Below are positions 1 through 8,274 of a DNA stretch of 64,000 bases, one piece after another. Numbering within the stretch: the first letter of the stretch is position 1; the number at the start of each line of letters is the position of its first letter. Source of the DNA: Bacteroidetes bacterium UBA4414 (GTDB lineage: Bacteria; Bacteroidota; Bacteroidia; Chitinophagales; Chitinophagaceae); contig DGQM01000023.1 in NCBI GenBank assembly GCA_002389765.1, positions 235,904 through 299,903 of the forward strand, read 5' to 3'. Both the position numbers and the translations under genes were made by a program. The notes beneath the pieces were generated by a model. It was not told the DNA's origin and ran no database searches. It worked only from the letters and a program-made list of their open reading frames with translations.

Positions 1-60
1 ATCGCTTGTTTCAGCCTTTACTTCCGCTACTTTCAGATTATAAAACTTCAATGCAGACAT
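1..60 (-). CDS. N-terminal fragment, possibly PaaE/ferredoxin-reductase-like protein
   Basis: Only the first 20 codons are in the window; the gene reads leftward off the edge from an ATG at 60. The visible residues are MSALKFYNLKVAEVKAETSD. The pattern of an early F..L.V..V..ET.D strand resembles the first beta-strand of FAD-binding ferredoxin-NADP/PaaE-type reductases, but 20 residues cannot prove this. The gene lies downstream of mutL on the same strand, with a likely terminator in between. Confidence 0.45.
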   Translation of the reverse strand, partial: MSALKFYNLKVAEVKAETSD

Positions 61-98
61 CTAAATCGTCTATTAAAATTGAGGCGTAAAAATATATA

Positions 99-141
99 AA
101 AAACGCTTGGGGCATCATGATTTTACTCATATCAGCCAAGC
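99..141 (-). terminator. Probable terminator of mutL
   Basis: Read on the minus strand, GCTTGG at 141-136 pairs with CCAAGC at 110-105 (extended by GGC/GCC with a bulge), followed by a T-rich run at 103-90. The upstream arm overlaps the last mutL codons. The loop is long (about 25 nt) and contains the small palindrome ATCATGAT, so this is moderately supported. Confidence 0.5.
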
Positions 142-1970
142 ATGCTTTCCAAATCTTCTTTCTTTACCAGTGTAAACACTTTTTTGCCATCGGGCGCATA
201 CTCCGGTTGTGTGCATGCAAACAATTCGTCTATCAGTGCTTGTTGCCCTTCCTGATGCTGCAAGCCACCGGTATTACGCGATAGCCTGCGCGCCATATTG
301 GCAAGCAGTGTTTCAGAACGGCGCGCCAGTGCGTCGGGTGCTTCATGCTTTAGTTGTTCTATCACTTCGTCCAGCACATGCTTCTCTTCGCCGGCAGGCA
401 GCTCTGTAGGTACACCCTGCACCACAAAAGTATTTTGCCCGAAAGGCGAGATATCAAAACCTATACGCGATAGGTCTGCCAGTGCTTCTGTAAGCAATAT
501 GGCATCCTGCGGAGATGTTTCGTAAGACAGCGGAAACAGCAATTGCTGCGATGGTGTGCTGCCATTGTTCCACTCTGCCAGCAGCCTTTCGTACCAGATA
601 CGTTCCTGTGCCCTGCGTATGTGTATCAGCATCAGGCCCGACTTTACAGTCGTTACCAGCATACTACCCTGTATGGATATGATGCTTTTGGCATTCGCAG
701 TTTCAGGCTCTTTGTGCAGCGATGGTGCGGTTACCATATTGCCGGCATCTGCAAACGCCTGTGTTTGCTGCTCTGCAATATCATCAGCTATTTTATACAG
801 TTCCTTCCATTCGCGCAGGCTGTCTTTTTTCACTGCCAGATGTGCCTGATTCCTTTGCGTGAATGTATTGAAGAGGTAGCCCTTCTCTGTTTCCTGTTTA
901 GTGTCTTGCGTTACCGGCAGTTGTACGCTTGATAGTTGTTGTATTTCAGGACTCAGGGTAAAATCCAGCGATGGTGCAATGTTATACTTTGCCAGTGCAT
1001 GCTTTACAGCTGCATTCAGGTAGGCATACATCAGCTTATCATCTTCAAACTTCACTTCCTGTTTGGTAGGGTGCACATTCACATCTACACGTGCAGGGTC
1101 TATTTCCAGAAACAGTACATAGAACGGAAATGCTTCTTTTTCTATCAACCCTTCATAAGCCTGCACTAATGCATGATGCAAGTACGGACTGCGTATAAAA
1201 CGATTGTTGATAAAGAAAAACTGCATACCACGTGTGCGCGTTGCAGCTTCGGGCTTACCTATAAAGCCCGATATATTCAGGAATTCGGTATTCTCTTCTA
1301 CAGGTACCAGGTTCTTCTCATAAGAATTGCCCAGTAAGCCTTTGATGCGGGTTTTCAGATTGCCCGCTTCCAGGTGGTATTGCTCTGCACCATTATGCCA
1401 CAGCCTGAAGGCTATTTGCGGGTGTGCCAATGCCACACGGGTAAATTCATCTACTATATGCCTGTACTCGGTTGTGTTGCTCTTCAGAAAATGCCTGCGG
1501 GCAGGTACATTGAAGAACAGGTTTTTTACCATTATGTTGGTACCAACCGGCGCAGCGCATGGTTCTTGTTTCTTTACCTCTGTAGCTTCTATTATCAGTT
1601 GGCTGCCCGTGTCGCTATCCTGCTTGCGGGTTTTCATTTCTACCTGCGCTACCGCTGCTACAGATGCCAATGCCTCGCCACGAAAACCCATGGTTCGTAT
1701 AGAGAACAGGTCGTTTATATTGCGGATTTTCGATGTCGCATGGCGTTCAAAGCTCATACGTGCATCGGTAGGTGTCATCCCGCTACCATTATCTATTACC
1801 TGCACCAGTTCTTTACCCGCATCCTTTAGTACCAGTTGCACCTCTGTAGCACCCGCATCAATAGCGTTCTCCAGCAATTCCTTTACAGCCGATGCCGGCC
1901 TTTGAATCACCTCTCCCGCTGCTATCTGGTTAGCAATGTGGTCTGATAATAATTGTATGATATCGGGCAC
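132..1970 (-). CDS. mutL: DNA mismatch repair protein MutL
   Basis: MutL links MutS mismatch recognition to downstream repair and acts as a dimeric GHKL ATPase. The N-terminal ATPase motifs are clear: LLENAIDAGAT (ATP-binding Asn), DNGSGM and TMGFRGEAL. The open frame extends back to 2069, but family members begin at PDIIQLL, and a GTG encodes the residue before PDII. A TACCTTTG promoter box at 1997-1990 lies between the two candidate starts, so the upstream ATG would be outside the transcript; I therefore start at GTG 1970 (612 aa). In the C-terminal dimerisation domain, the site that reads DQHA..E in endonuclease-type MutL reads HIRRAQER (about residues 450-457), so the metal-binding Asp and His are missing and it is probably not a nicking enzyme. 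Confidence 0.93.
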   Translation of the reverse strand: MPDIIQLLSDHIANQIAAGEVIQRPASAVKELLENAIDAGATEVQLVLKDAGKELVQVIDNGSGMTPTDARMSFERHATSKIRNINDLFSIRTMGFRGEALASVAAVAQVEMKTRKQDSDTGSQLIIEATEVKKQEPCAAPVGTNIMVKNLFFNVPARRHFLKSNTTEYRHIVDEFTRVALAHPQIAFRLWHNGAEQYHLEAGNLKTRIKGLLGNSYEKNLVPVEENTEFLNISGFIGKPEAATRTRGMQFFFINNRFIRSPYLHHALVQAYEGLIEKEAFPFYVLFLEIDPARVDVNVHPTKQEVKFEDDKLMYAYLNAAVKHALAKYNIAPSLDFTLSPEIQQLSSVQLPVTQDTKQETEKGYLFNTFTQRNQAHLAVKKDSLREWKELYKIADDIAEQQTQAFADAGNMVTAPSLHKEPETANAKSIISIQGSMLVTTVKSGLMLIHIRRAQERIWYERLLAEWNNGSTPSQQLLFPLSYETSPQDAILLTEALADLSRIGFDISPFGQNTFVVQGVPTELPAGEEKHVLDEVIEQLKHEAPDALARRSETLLANMARRLSRNTGGLQHQEGQQALIDELFACTQPEYAPDGKKVFTLVKKEDLESMLG

Positions 1971-1989
1971 TGAAAAAAACGAGTTTCCG

Positions 1990-1997
1990 CAAAGGTA
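1990..1997 (-). promoter_or_regulatory. -7 box of mutL (TACCTTTG)
   Basis: Exact match to the Bacteroidota TAnnTTTG -7 element on the minus strand, 19 nt before the GTG at 1970. The distance matches that of other leadered genes here and supports the GTG start. Confidence 0.7.
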
Positions 1998-2183
1998 AGA
2001 TATAGCCAATGGAAAACAGGGAAGCATCCTAACATGATGAAAATCATTTTTTAATAAGACTATCATCATTTATTTGCACCCCTGTCTGCTACACCTTTGT
2101 AGTGACAAAAAGGATATGAGGTATTCTTTTTATCAAACAACATCGGCCTCAGTTTTAGTTAGATATAGTGCATAATGGGTTTG

Positions 2184-2205
2184 CCGCCCCCTTTCCAGGG
2201 GGCGG
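2184..2205. repeat. G/C-rich intergenic palindrome
   Basis: CCGCCCCCT at 2184-2192 pairs perfectly with AGGGGGCGG at 2197-2205 around a TTCC loop. There is no T-run on either side, so it is not a classical terminator. It resembles the CCCC..GGGG elements at about 36864-36890 and 41806-41893 and may be a REP-like element. Confidence 0.5.
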
Positions 2206-2256
2206 GTGTATTTAGGGTAGTCCCCGCTTTTAGCTTCTCCTTGCCAAACAATAGGC

Positions 2257-2264
2257 TATATTTG
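2257..2264 (+). promoter_or_regulatory. -7 box, leaderless type (TATATTTG)
   Basis: Exact TAnnTTTG, ending 4 nt before the ATG at 2269. In Bacteroidota transcription starts a few bases after this box, which puts the RNA 5' end at or next to the start codon. Confidence 0.65.
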
Positions 2265-2268
2265 TTTT

Positions 2269-5200
2269 ATGGCGTTTGGTAAAAAACTCTTCATATCTGC
2301 TTCTTTCATAATAACAATTTTTTCGCAAGCTGCTTTTGCACAACGCGGACGTGTTGTTTCCAATAATGCTGCACCTGCTGTTAATCTGAAAGCCAAATGG
2401 ATAGACAGTGTATACAACAAGCTGAGCGATACTGAACGTATCGGACAGTTGTTTATGGTAGCGGCCTATAGTGGTGGCAAGGACTATAACGAAGAGAAAA
2501 TCAAACAACTGATTACAGACCGCCGCATAGGTGGTGTCATCTTTATGCAGGGTACATGCGAGGCCCAGGCATCGCTCAACAACTTGTATCAGCAGATGGC
2601 CAATGTACCGTTGTTGGTAGGTATGGATGCAGAATGGGGGCTTGGCATGCGCCTGACGGGCGTTAAGAACCTGCCGAAATCTATGATGATAGGCGCTACG
2701 CGCGATACAGCTATTGCCTATCAGGTAGGTGCTGCTATTGCAAAGCAGTGTAAACGCATGGGCGTACATATCAACTTCGGCCCGGTGGTAGATGTGAATA
2801 ATAACCCCAACAACCCCATCATCAATGCACGCTCTTACGGAGAGGACAAAAGACTGGTGACACAACTTGCACTTGCCTATATGCGTGGTATGCAAGACAA
2901 TGGCATTATGGCTTGTGCAAAACACTTCCCGGGACATGGCGATACAGATGCAGATTCTCATGAAGATATGCCTGTTATCAGCAAGAGCCTTGCACAACTC
3001 GATACACTGGAACTATACCCATACAAAGAAGTGATACGTAATGGTATAAAAGGTGTGATGGTTGCACACCTTTCTGTACCTGCACTGGAATCTGTTAAAA
3101 AAGTACCTACAACATTATCATATAACACCATTACTGGTTTGTTGAGAAACAAGCTAGGTTTTAAAGGCATCGTATTTACCGATGCGCTGAATATGAAAGG
3201 TGTTGCTAAATACTATGAGCCTGGTGAAATAGATGCACGTGCACTGATTGCTGGCAATGATATGCTGCTCTTCTCGCAAGATGTACCATCCGGCGTGAAA
3301 AAGATACTGGCTGCGGTAGATAGTGGTAAACTAACATGGGCAGATATTGAAATGCACGTGAAGAAAGTACTGGCTGCCAAATACGATGCCGGCCTAAGCA
3401 AATGGAAACCTGTTGAAAGCATCAATGCGACAGAAGAAGTGACAGGTGTAGTAATACCACTGCGCTATGCTACTACTAAGAAAGCTGTAACACTGGTACG
3501 CGACAGAAACAATATTATACCTGATTTGCTGAATAGCAGAAAGCGTGTAGGTTATGTAGGCATCAATGCAAAAGACAGCAGCTTTCTTTCTACTGCACTG
3601 TTGAAGACATTGCCAAATATGCAAATGCAATGGCTGCCGAAAGGCAGTACTGGTGCTACTGTCAACAAGTTGATGGGCACAATCAGTATGAATGACATCA
3701 CAATTGTGGGTATACACAACATGAGCTTCTACCCTACAAACGGTTACTATTCGTTGGATGACCAACAGGTAGCACTCATCAAACAATTGGCTAATCGCCG
3801 TGATGTAATGATTGCACTTATGGGCAATCCATACCTGCTGAAGAATACCTGCGAGGTAGGTTCTGCAATAGTTACGTACGAAGATGATAGCTTAGCGGAG
3901 CAAGCTGTAGCACGTGTATTGCTGCGCAAAGAAGATGCACGTGGTACACTACCTGTTACCCCTTGTATCGATATGCAGACAGAGGGTAATGTATTGCTTG
4001 CATCAGGCAAAACAGGCGCACCGAAATTGGATGAACTGGTAAAGACTGACTATACAGAAGATGCAGGTGTTATCAATACGGCTGCGCTCGATAAGCTGGA
4101 TATGTTTATGCAACGCAGTATTGTAGATGGTGCATTCCCTGGCTGTAGAGTATTGGCAGCTAAAGACGGCAAAGTGTTTTATGATAAGTCTTTTGGCTAT
4201 TACGACTATACCAAGAAGCAAGCAGTAGCAGACAATACACTGTACGATATTGCTTCTGTTACCAAAGTAGCTGCTACTACATTGGCAGTGATGCACCTAT
4301 ACGAAACAGGTAAGCTGAATCTTGATAAAACCATTGGCGACTATCTACCAATAGTACAAGGTACAGATAAAGCAGGCTTAAAGATTAAAGACCTGTTGAT
4401 GCATCAGGCAGGCTTAAAAAGCTGGATACCTTTTTACAAAGAAACACTGGATGAGAAAGGCAACCTGAACCCTGAACTATATAGCACTAAAGCAGATAAA
4501 AACAAGTCGATAGAAGTTGCTAAAAACCTCTACCTACTGAATAGCTACACAGATACTATCTGGAGCAGAGTATTAAGCAGCCCACTGGAGAACAAAGGTA
4601 AGTGTGTGTATAGCGACCTCGACTTTTACTTCCTTGCTGCTATTGCAGAAAAAATAACAGGACAACGTATAGATAAATATGTAGAAGAACAGTTTTACAA
4701 ACCACTTGGTTTGAAAAACATCACTTACAATCCGCTGAAGCGATTTAAGGAAACAGATATTGCACCTACGGAAAATGATATCTTCTTCCGCCATCAGCAG
4801 ATAAGGGGTTATGTACATGATCAGGGTGCTGCTATGCTGGGTGGTGTGGCGGGCCATGCAGGTGTATTCTCCACTGCTAATGATCTTGCAGCCATCTTCC
4901 AGATGTTGCTGAACAAAGGCACTTACAAAGGACAGCGCTATTTCAAAAAAGAAACGGTTGAGAAGTTTACTGCCTACAACTCACTCATCAGCCGTAAAGG
5001 ACTTGGCTTCGATAAGCCTAAAGAAGACAAAGACGATGGGGGTCCTGCGGGCAATAGGTGCAGCGGTTATGCATTCGGTCATCAGGGCTTTACAGGTACT
5101 TGTGCGTGGGCAGACCCTGCAACGGGTATCGTATTTGTATTCCTGTCAAACAGGGTAAGCCCTTCGGCAGATAACAACGGCATCAATCGCCTGAGTGTAC

Positions 5201-5298
5201 GCACTATTGCGCAGGACTATATCTACGAGGCACTAGGCTTTGGCATCAACCACGAACGCTCTGTTGTTTACAAAACACAGTCTACACAAAACAAATAA
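2269..5298 (+). CDS. Secreted GH3 (NagZ-like) glycosidase fused to a class C beta-lactamase-type serine hydrolase
   Basis: A 1009-aa two-enzyme fusion with a cleavable signal peptide ending near AFAQ (about residue 25). The N-terminal half is glycoside hydrolase family 3: KHFPGHGDTDADSH near residue 218 is the NagZ-type His/Asp loop, and IVFTDALNMKG carries the probable nucleophile Asp305. The C-terminal half (about 615-1000) is a penicillin-binding/beta-lactamase-like domain with SVTK at 663-666 (catalytic Ser/Lys), YSD at 781-783 and HQG at 938-940. Family knowledge suggests periplasmic release of beta-N-acetylglucosamine from peptidoglycan combined with a peptidase/amidase or esterase activity. 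The substrate of the second domain is not readable from sequence. It appears monocistronic and is predicted to be leaderless. Confidence 0.9.
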   Translation: MAFGKKLFISASFIITIFSQAAFAQRGRVVSNNAAPAVNLKAKWIDSVYNKLSDTERIGQLFMVAAYSGGKDYNEEKIKQLITDRRIGGVIFMQGTCEAQASLNNLYQQMANVPLLVGMDAEWGLGMRLTGVKNLPKSMMIGATRDTAIAYQVGAAIAKQCKRMGVHINFGPVVDVNNNPNNPIINARSYGEDKRLVTQLALAYMRGMQDNGIMACAKHFPGHGDTDADSHEDMPVISKSLAQLDTLELYPYKEVIRNGIKGVMVAHLSVPALESVKKVPTTLSYNTITGLLRNKLGFKGIVFTDALNMKGVAKYYEPGEIDARALIAGNDMLLFSQDVPSGVKKILAAVDSGKLTWADIEMHVKKVLAAKYDAGLSKWKPVESINATEEVTGVVIPLRYATTKKAVTLVRDRNNIIPDLLNSRKRVGYVGINAKDSSFLSTALLKTLPNMQMQWLPKGSTGATVNKLMGTISMNDITIVGIHNMSFYPTNGYYSLDDQQVALIKQLANRRDVMIALMGNPYLLKNTCEVGSAIVTYEDDSLAEQAVARVLLRKEDARGTLPVTPCIDMQTEGNVLLASGKTGAPKLDELVKTDYTEDAGVINTAALDKLDMFMQRSIVDGAFPGCRVLAAKDGKVFYDKSFGYYDYTKKQAVADNTLYDIASVTKVAATTLAVMHLYETGKLNLDKTIGDYLPIVQGTDKAGLKIKDLLMHQAGLKSWIPFYKETLDEKGNLNPELYSTKADKNKSIEVAKNLYLLNSYTDTIWSRVLSSPLENKGKCVYSDLDFYFLAAIAEKITGQRIDKYVEEQFYKPLGLKNITYNPLKRFKETDIAPTENDIFFRHQQIRGYVHDQGAAMLGGVAGHAGVFSTANDLAAIFQMLLNKGTYKGQRYFKKETVEKFTAYNSLISRKGLGFDKPKEDKDDGGPAGNRCSGYAFGHQGFTGTCAWADPATGIVFVFLSNRVSPSADNNGINRLSVRTIAQDYIYEALGFGINHERSVVYKTQSTQNK

Positions 5299-5339
5299 CT
5301 ATTATATATCTACACTGCTAAGCTTTTAGCCATTAAAGC

Positions 5340-5347
5340 TATCTTTG
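5340..5347 (+). promoter_or_regulatory. -7 box of the E1 dehydrogenase gene (TATCTTTG)
   Basis: Exact TAnnTTTG, 18 nt before the ATG at 5366. The in-frame TTG at 5345 lies inside this box, so it cannot be the translation start. Confidence 0.7.
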
Positions 5348-5365
5348 TCCGCACAATTAGCTCGT

Positions 5366-7345
5366 ATGCAATTCGACAAAAGCGGTCTTGATAATTATAA
5401 ACTGATAGAACTATATAGCGAACTGGTTCGTCCACGCATGATAGAGGAGAAAATGCTTGTTCTCCTTCGTCAGGGGCGCATCAGCAAATGGTTTAGCGGC
5501 ATCGGGCAGGAAGCAATTTCTATTGGTGCTACCATGGCGCTGGATAGTGATGAATATGTAATGCCGCTGCACCGCAACCTTGGTGTGTTCACCGCCCGCA
5601 AAATGCCGTTCGATAAACTCTTCATGCAATGGCAGGGCAAGAAAGAAGGCTTTAGTAAAGGTCGTGAGCGCTCATTTCACTTTGGTGCAAACGAGTATCA
5701 CATCTGTGGTATGATATCGCATCTGGGTCCGCAACTGGCTATTGCAGATGGTATTGCGCTGGCACACAAGCTGCGTAAAGAAAATAAAGTATCTGTTGCC
5801 TTCAGTGGCGATGGTGGTACCAGCGAGGGCGATTTTCACGAAGCACTGAATGTGGCTGCTGTATGGGGGTTGCCTGTTATCTTCATTATAGAGAACAATG
5901 GTTATGGCCTCAGCACACCTGTCAACGAGCAGTTTGTTTGTAATCAACTGGCCGACCGTGCTATTGGCTATGGCATGAAAGGCATTACCATAGATGGTAA
6001 TAACATACTTGAGGTTTATAAGACTATCAAAGAAGCACGCGAGTATTGCATTACAGAACAGAAGCCGATACTGGTAGAGTGTATGACCTTCCGTATGCGT
6101 GGCCACGAAGAGGCCAGCGGCGTGAAGTATGTACCGAAAGAGCTGTTTGAAGAATGGGGCAAGAAAGACCCTGTTGCCAACTACGAGGCATACCTGTTGC
6201 AGCAAGGCATTCTTACAGAAGCCATCATACAAGAGATACGCGACAGAATACAACAAGATATAGAAGCAGGCCTTGCTACAGGTTTTGCAGCAGGCGCTGT
6301 TGTAGCAGATACTGCAGAAGAAATGGCCGACGTATATGCACCCGGCGCTGTTACCACAACAGCACCTTCAACAAGTGCTAAGTCTGAAAAGAAATTCATA
6401 CAAGCCATCAGCGATGGTTTGAGGCAGTGCATGGAAAAGCACGACAACTTTGTACTGATGGGACAGGACATTGCAGAGTATGGTGGTGCATTTAAAGTAA
6501 CAGATGGTTTTGTAGCACAGTTTGGCAAAGAGCGTGTACGCAATACACCACTTTGCGAAAGTGCTATCGTGGGTACTGCACTCGGCCTTTCTATCAAGGG
6601 TTATAAATCTATGATGGAAATGCAGTTTGCCGATTTCGTAACAGTAGGCTTCAACCAGATTATAAACAACCTTGCCAAGATACACTACCGCTGGGGGCAG
6701 AATGCCGATGTGGTAGTACGCATGCCAACAGGTGGCGGTGTGGGCGCAGGCCCTTTCCACTCGCAAAGCAACGAGGCATGGTTTACACATACACCGGGAC
6801 TGAAAGTAGTATACCCATCTACACCCGAAGATGCAAAAGGCTTGCTGATAGCGGCTATCGAAGATCCTAATCCTGTTATGTTCTTCGAGCACAAAGCACT
6901 GTATCGCAGCATCAGCGGCATGGTACCTGACGATTATTATACCATTGAAATAGGCAAAGCCCGCCACGTGCAGGCAGGTGAAGACATCAGCATCATTACC
7001 TACGGTAGCGGTGTGCACTGGGCTACAGACTATGCAGCACAGCACCCTGATGTATCTATCGACATTCTTGACCTTCGCTCATTACTACCAATAGACTACG
7101 ATGCAGTACGCGCAGCTGTGCAACGCACAGGCAAGGTATTGCTGCTACACGAAGACACAATGTTTGGTGGCATTGGTGGTGAGCTTGCTGCATGGATTTC
7201 GGAGAACTGCTTCGAACTGTTGGATGCACCGATAGTGCGTTGTGCAAGCCTTGATACACCTGTACCATTTGCTATAGAACTGGAACAGAACTTCCTTGCA
7301 AAAGGCAGGCTGCACGAAAGTGTACAAAAACTGATGGCTTACTAA
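5366..7345 (+). CDS. 2-oxoacid dehydrogenase E1 component, fused alpha and beta subunits
   Basis: Thiamine-diphosphate-dependent decarboxylase (E1) of a pyruvate or branched-chain 2-oxoacid dehydrogenase complex; 659 aa from the ATG at 5366. The alpha part (about 1-330) has the ThDP motif beginning GDG at 148-150 and ending in IIENNGYG. A low-complexity linker rich in T, A and S (TTTAPSTSAKSEKK) leads to the beta part (about 345-659), with QDIAEYGGAFK and the EHKALYR region. Both chains are full length, so this is a true fusion and not a truncated pair. No E2 or E3 gene is nearby, so the partner enzymes must be encoded elsewhere. Sequence alone does not separate pyruvate from branched-chain substrates; fused E1 proteins in Bacteroidota are usually annotated as branched-chain type. 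Confidence 0.9.
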   Translation: MQFDKSGLDNYKLIELYSELVRPRMIEEKMLVLLRQGRISKWFSGIGQEAISIGATMALDSDEYVMPLHRNLGVFTARKMPFDKLFMQWQGKKEGFSKGRERSFHFGANEYHICGMISHLGPQLAIADGIALAHKLRKENKVSVAFSGDGGTSEGDFHEALNVAAVWGLPVIFIIENNGYGLSTPVNEQFVCNQLADRAIGYGMKGITIDGNNILEVYKTIKEAREYCITEQKPILVECMTFRMRGHEEASGVKYVPKELFEEWGKKDPVANYEAYLLQQGILTEAIIQEIRDRIQQDIEAGLATGFAAGAVVADTAEEMADVYAPGAVTTTAPSTSAKSEKKFIQAISDGLRQCMEKHDNFVLMGQDIAEYGGAFKVTDGFVAQFGKERVRNTPLCESAIVGTALGLSIKGYKSMMEMQFADFVTVGFNQIINNLAKIHYRWGQNADVVVRMPTGGGVGAGPFHSQSNEAWFTHTPGLKVVYPSTPEDAKGLLIAAIEDPNPVMFFEHKALYRSISGMVPDDYYTIEIGKARHVQAGEDISIITYGSGVHWATDYAAQHPDVSIDILDLRSLLPIDYDAVRAAVQRTGKVLLLHEDTMFGGIGGELAAWISENCFELLDAPIVRCASLDTPVPFAIELEQNFLAKGRLHESVQKLMAY

Positions 7346-7381
7346 TACTTTATTACTTTAGTAGAAGAATTCATACATACC

Positions 7382-8242
7382 ATGCGTTCATTCAATCTCA
7401 TAATAGTAGCAGGTGCATTGCTGTTGCAGGCATGCGGCAACGACCAGCCAAACAAAGGCAAGCCTATAGTACTGGGCGATCCTGCTACCATCGTTACAGA
7501 AGCGGACTCTCAATACCTGCAAGACTTTGTAGCAGACATCAAACCTGTTGAGAAACCTGTTGTTGAAGCACCTGCTGAAGACACTGCTGCTAAAGCACCG
7601 GCAGAGGCTCCTAAACAAGAACCTGTAAAAGCTGAAGAGCCAAAGAAAGAAGAACCTAAACAAACAGCTGCTGCCCCTTCGCCAAAAGGCAACGGGCTGA
7701 AAGTAGAGTTTAAAGAGATAAGCCTGTTGATACCAAACATCAACACGCGTACTTACAAACAGCAAGACACGAAGAAAGCCAATGGTGCTACTTACGAACT
7801 GATAAGCGGCAACCTGGCAGGCAACCAGATAAAAGCAGGTGGTGGCAATGTAATCAAGATTGCACAACGCTACCAAACGGTAATAGCGGTGAAGACAGAT
7901 ATGGGTACACTGGTGCTGGAGTCGCTGAGCCGTACTACAGACTGGCAAAACCTGAAAGGTGGTAACAATACCTTTAGTATAAGCGGTCTGGAACAAGGTC
8001 AACTGCAATACATAAAAGCAGGGTCTGCTGCCATCAAGAATGCTGTAACACGTGCTGCACGCAACAAACGTATGAGCCGCGCTAACGAACAGAAATGGCA
8101 GAAGGCTATCAGCCGTGTACGTGATGCGAATGACAGGCCACTGGTAGTAGTATTGCGCAGTGTGATGTGGAAGATAGAAGGCAAAGACGCATCAGGCAAG
8201 CCTTACCAAAAACAACTGAGATTAGATATTCCACTTAAATAA
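7382..8242 (+). CDS. Hypothetical lipoprotein with a Pro/Glu/Ala/Lys-rich spacer
   Basis: A 286-aa protein with a lipobox (LLLQAC, Cys about 18), so probably a membrane-anchored lipoprotein. Residues about 55-100 are a low-complexity spacer of P, A, E and K (repeats like EEPKKEEPK), typical of a flexible periplasmic tether. The C-terminal 185 residues form a folded, mostly beta-type domain with a basic helix (TRAARNKRMSR) that I do not recognise. It starts 36 nt after the E1 gene with a TACTTTAG-like box in between, and ends at a strong shared terminator. Function unknown. Confidence 0.75.
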   Translation: MRSFNLIIVAGALLLQACGNDQPNKGKPIVLGDPATIVTEADSQYLQDFVADIKPVEKPVVEAPAEDTAAKAPAEAPKQEPVKAEEPKKEEPKQTAAAPSPKGNGLKVEFKEISLLIPNINTRTYKQQDTKKANGATYELISGNLAGNQIKAGGGNVIKIAQRYQTVIAVKTDMGTLVLESLSRTTDWQNLKGGNNTFSISGLEQGQLQYIKAGSAAIKNAVTRAARNKRMSRANEQKWQKAISRVRDANDRPLVVVLRSVMWKIEGKDASGKPYQKQLRLDIPLK

Positions 8243-8243
8243 G

Positions 8244-8274
8244 AAAAGCCCCGAATTGCTCGGGGCTTTTTCTT
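8244..8274. terminator. Bidirectional terminator
   Basis: AGCCCCGA (8247-8254) pairs with TCGGGGCT (8260-8267), flanked by A and T runs on both sides. It sits exactly between the convergent lipoprotein and RidA-family genes and can serve both strands. Confidence 0.9.

Larger units (their letters stand above)
1971..2268. other. mutL / GH3 divergent intergenic region
   Basis: About 298 bp between divergent genes. It holds the mutL -7 box (1990-1997, minus), the GH3 -7 box (2257-2264, plus) and a G/C-rich hairpin at 2184-2205. The stretch around 2040-2180 encodes nothing I can support; the minus-strand frame through it is only an N-terminal over-extension of mutL. Confidence 0.6.

Noticed and set aside
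2230..2997. 255-codon open frame on the minus strand
   Set aside because: Lies wholly opposite the GH3 fusion gene, whose catalytic motifs are certain; its translation is rich in C, H, Y and I with no domain, as expected for an antisense shadow.
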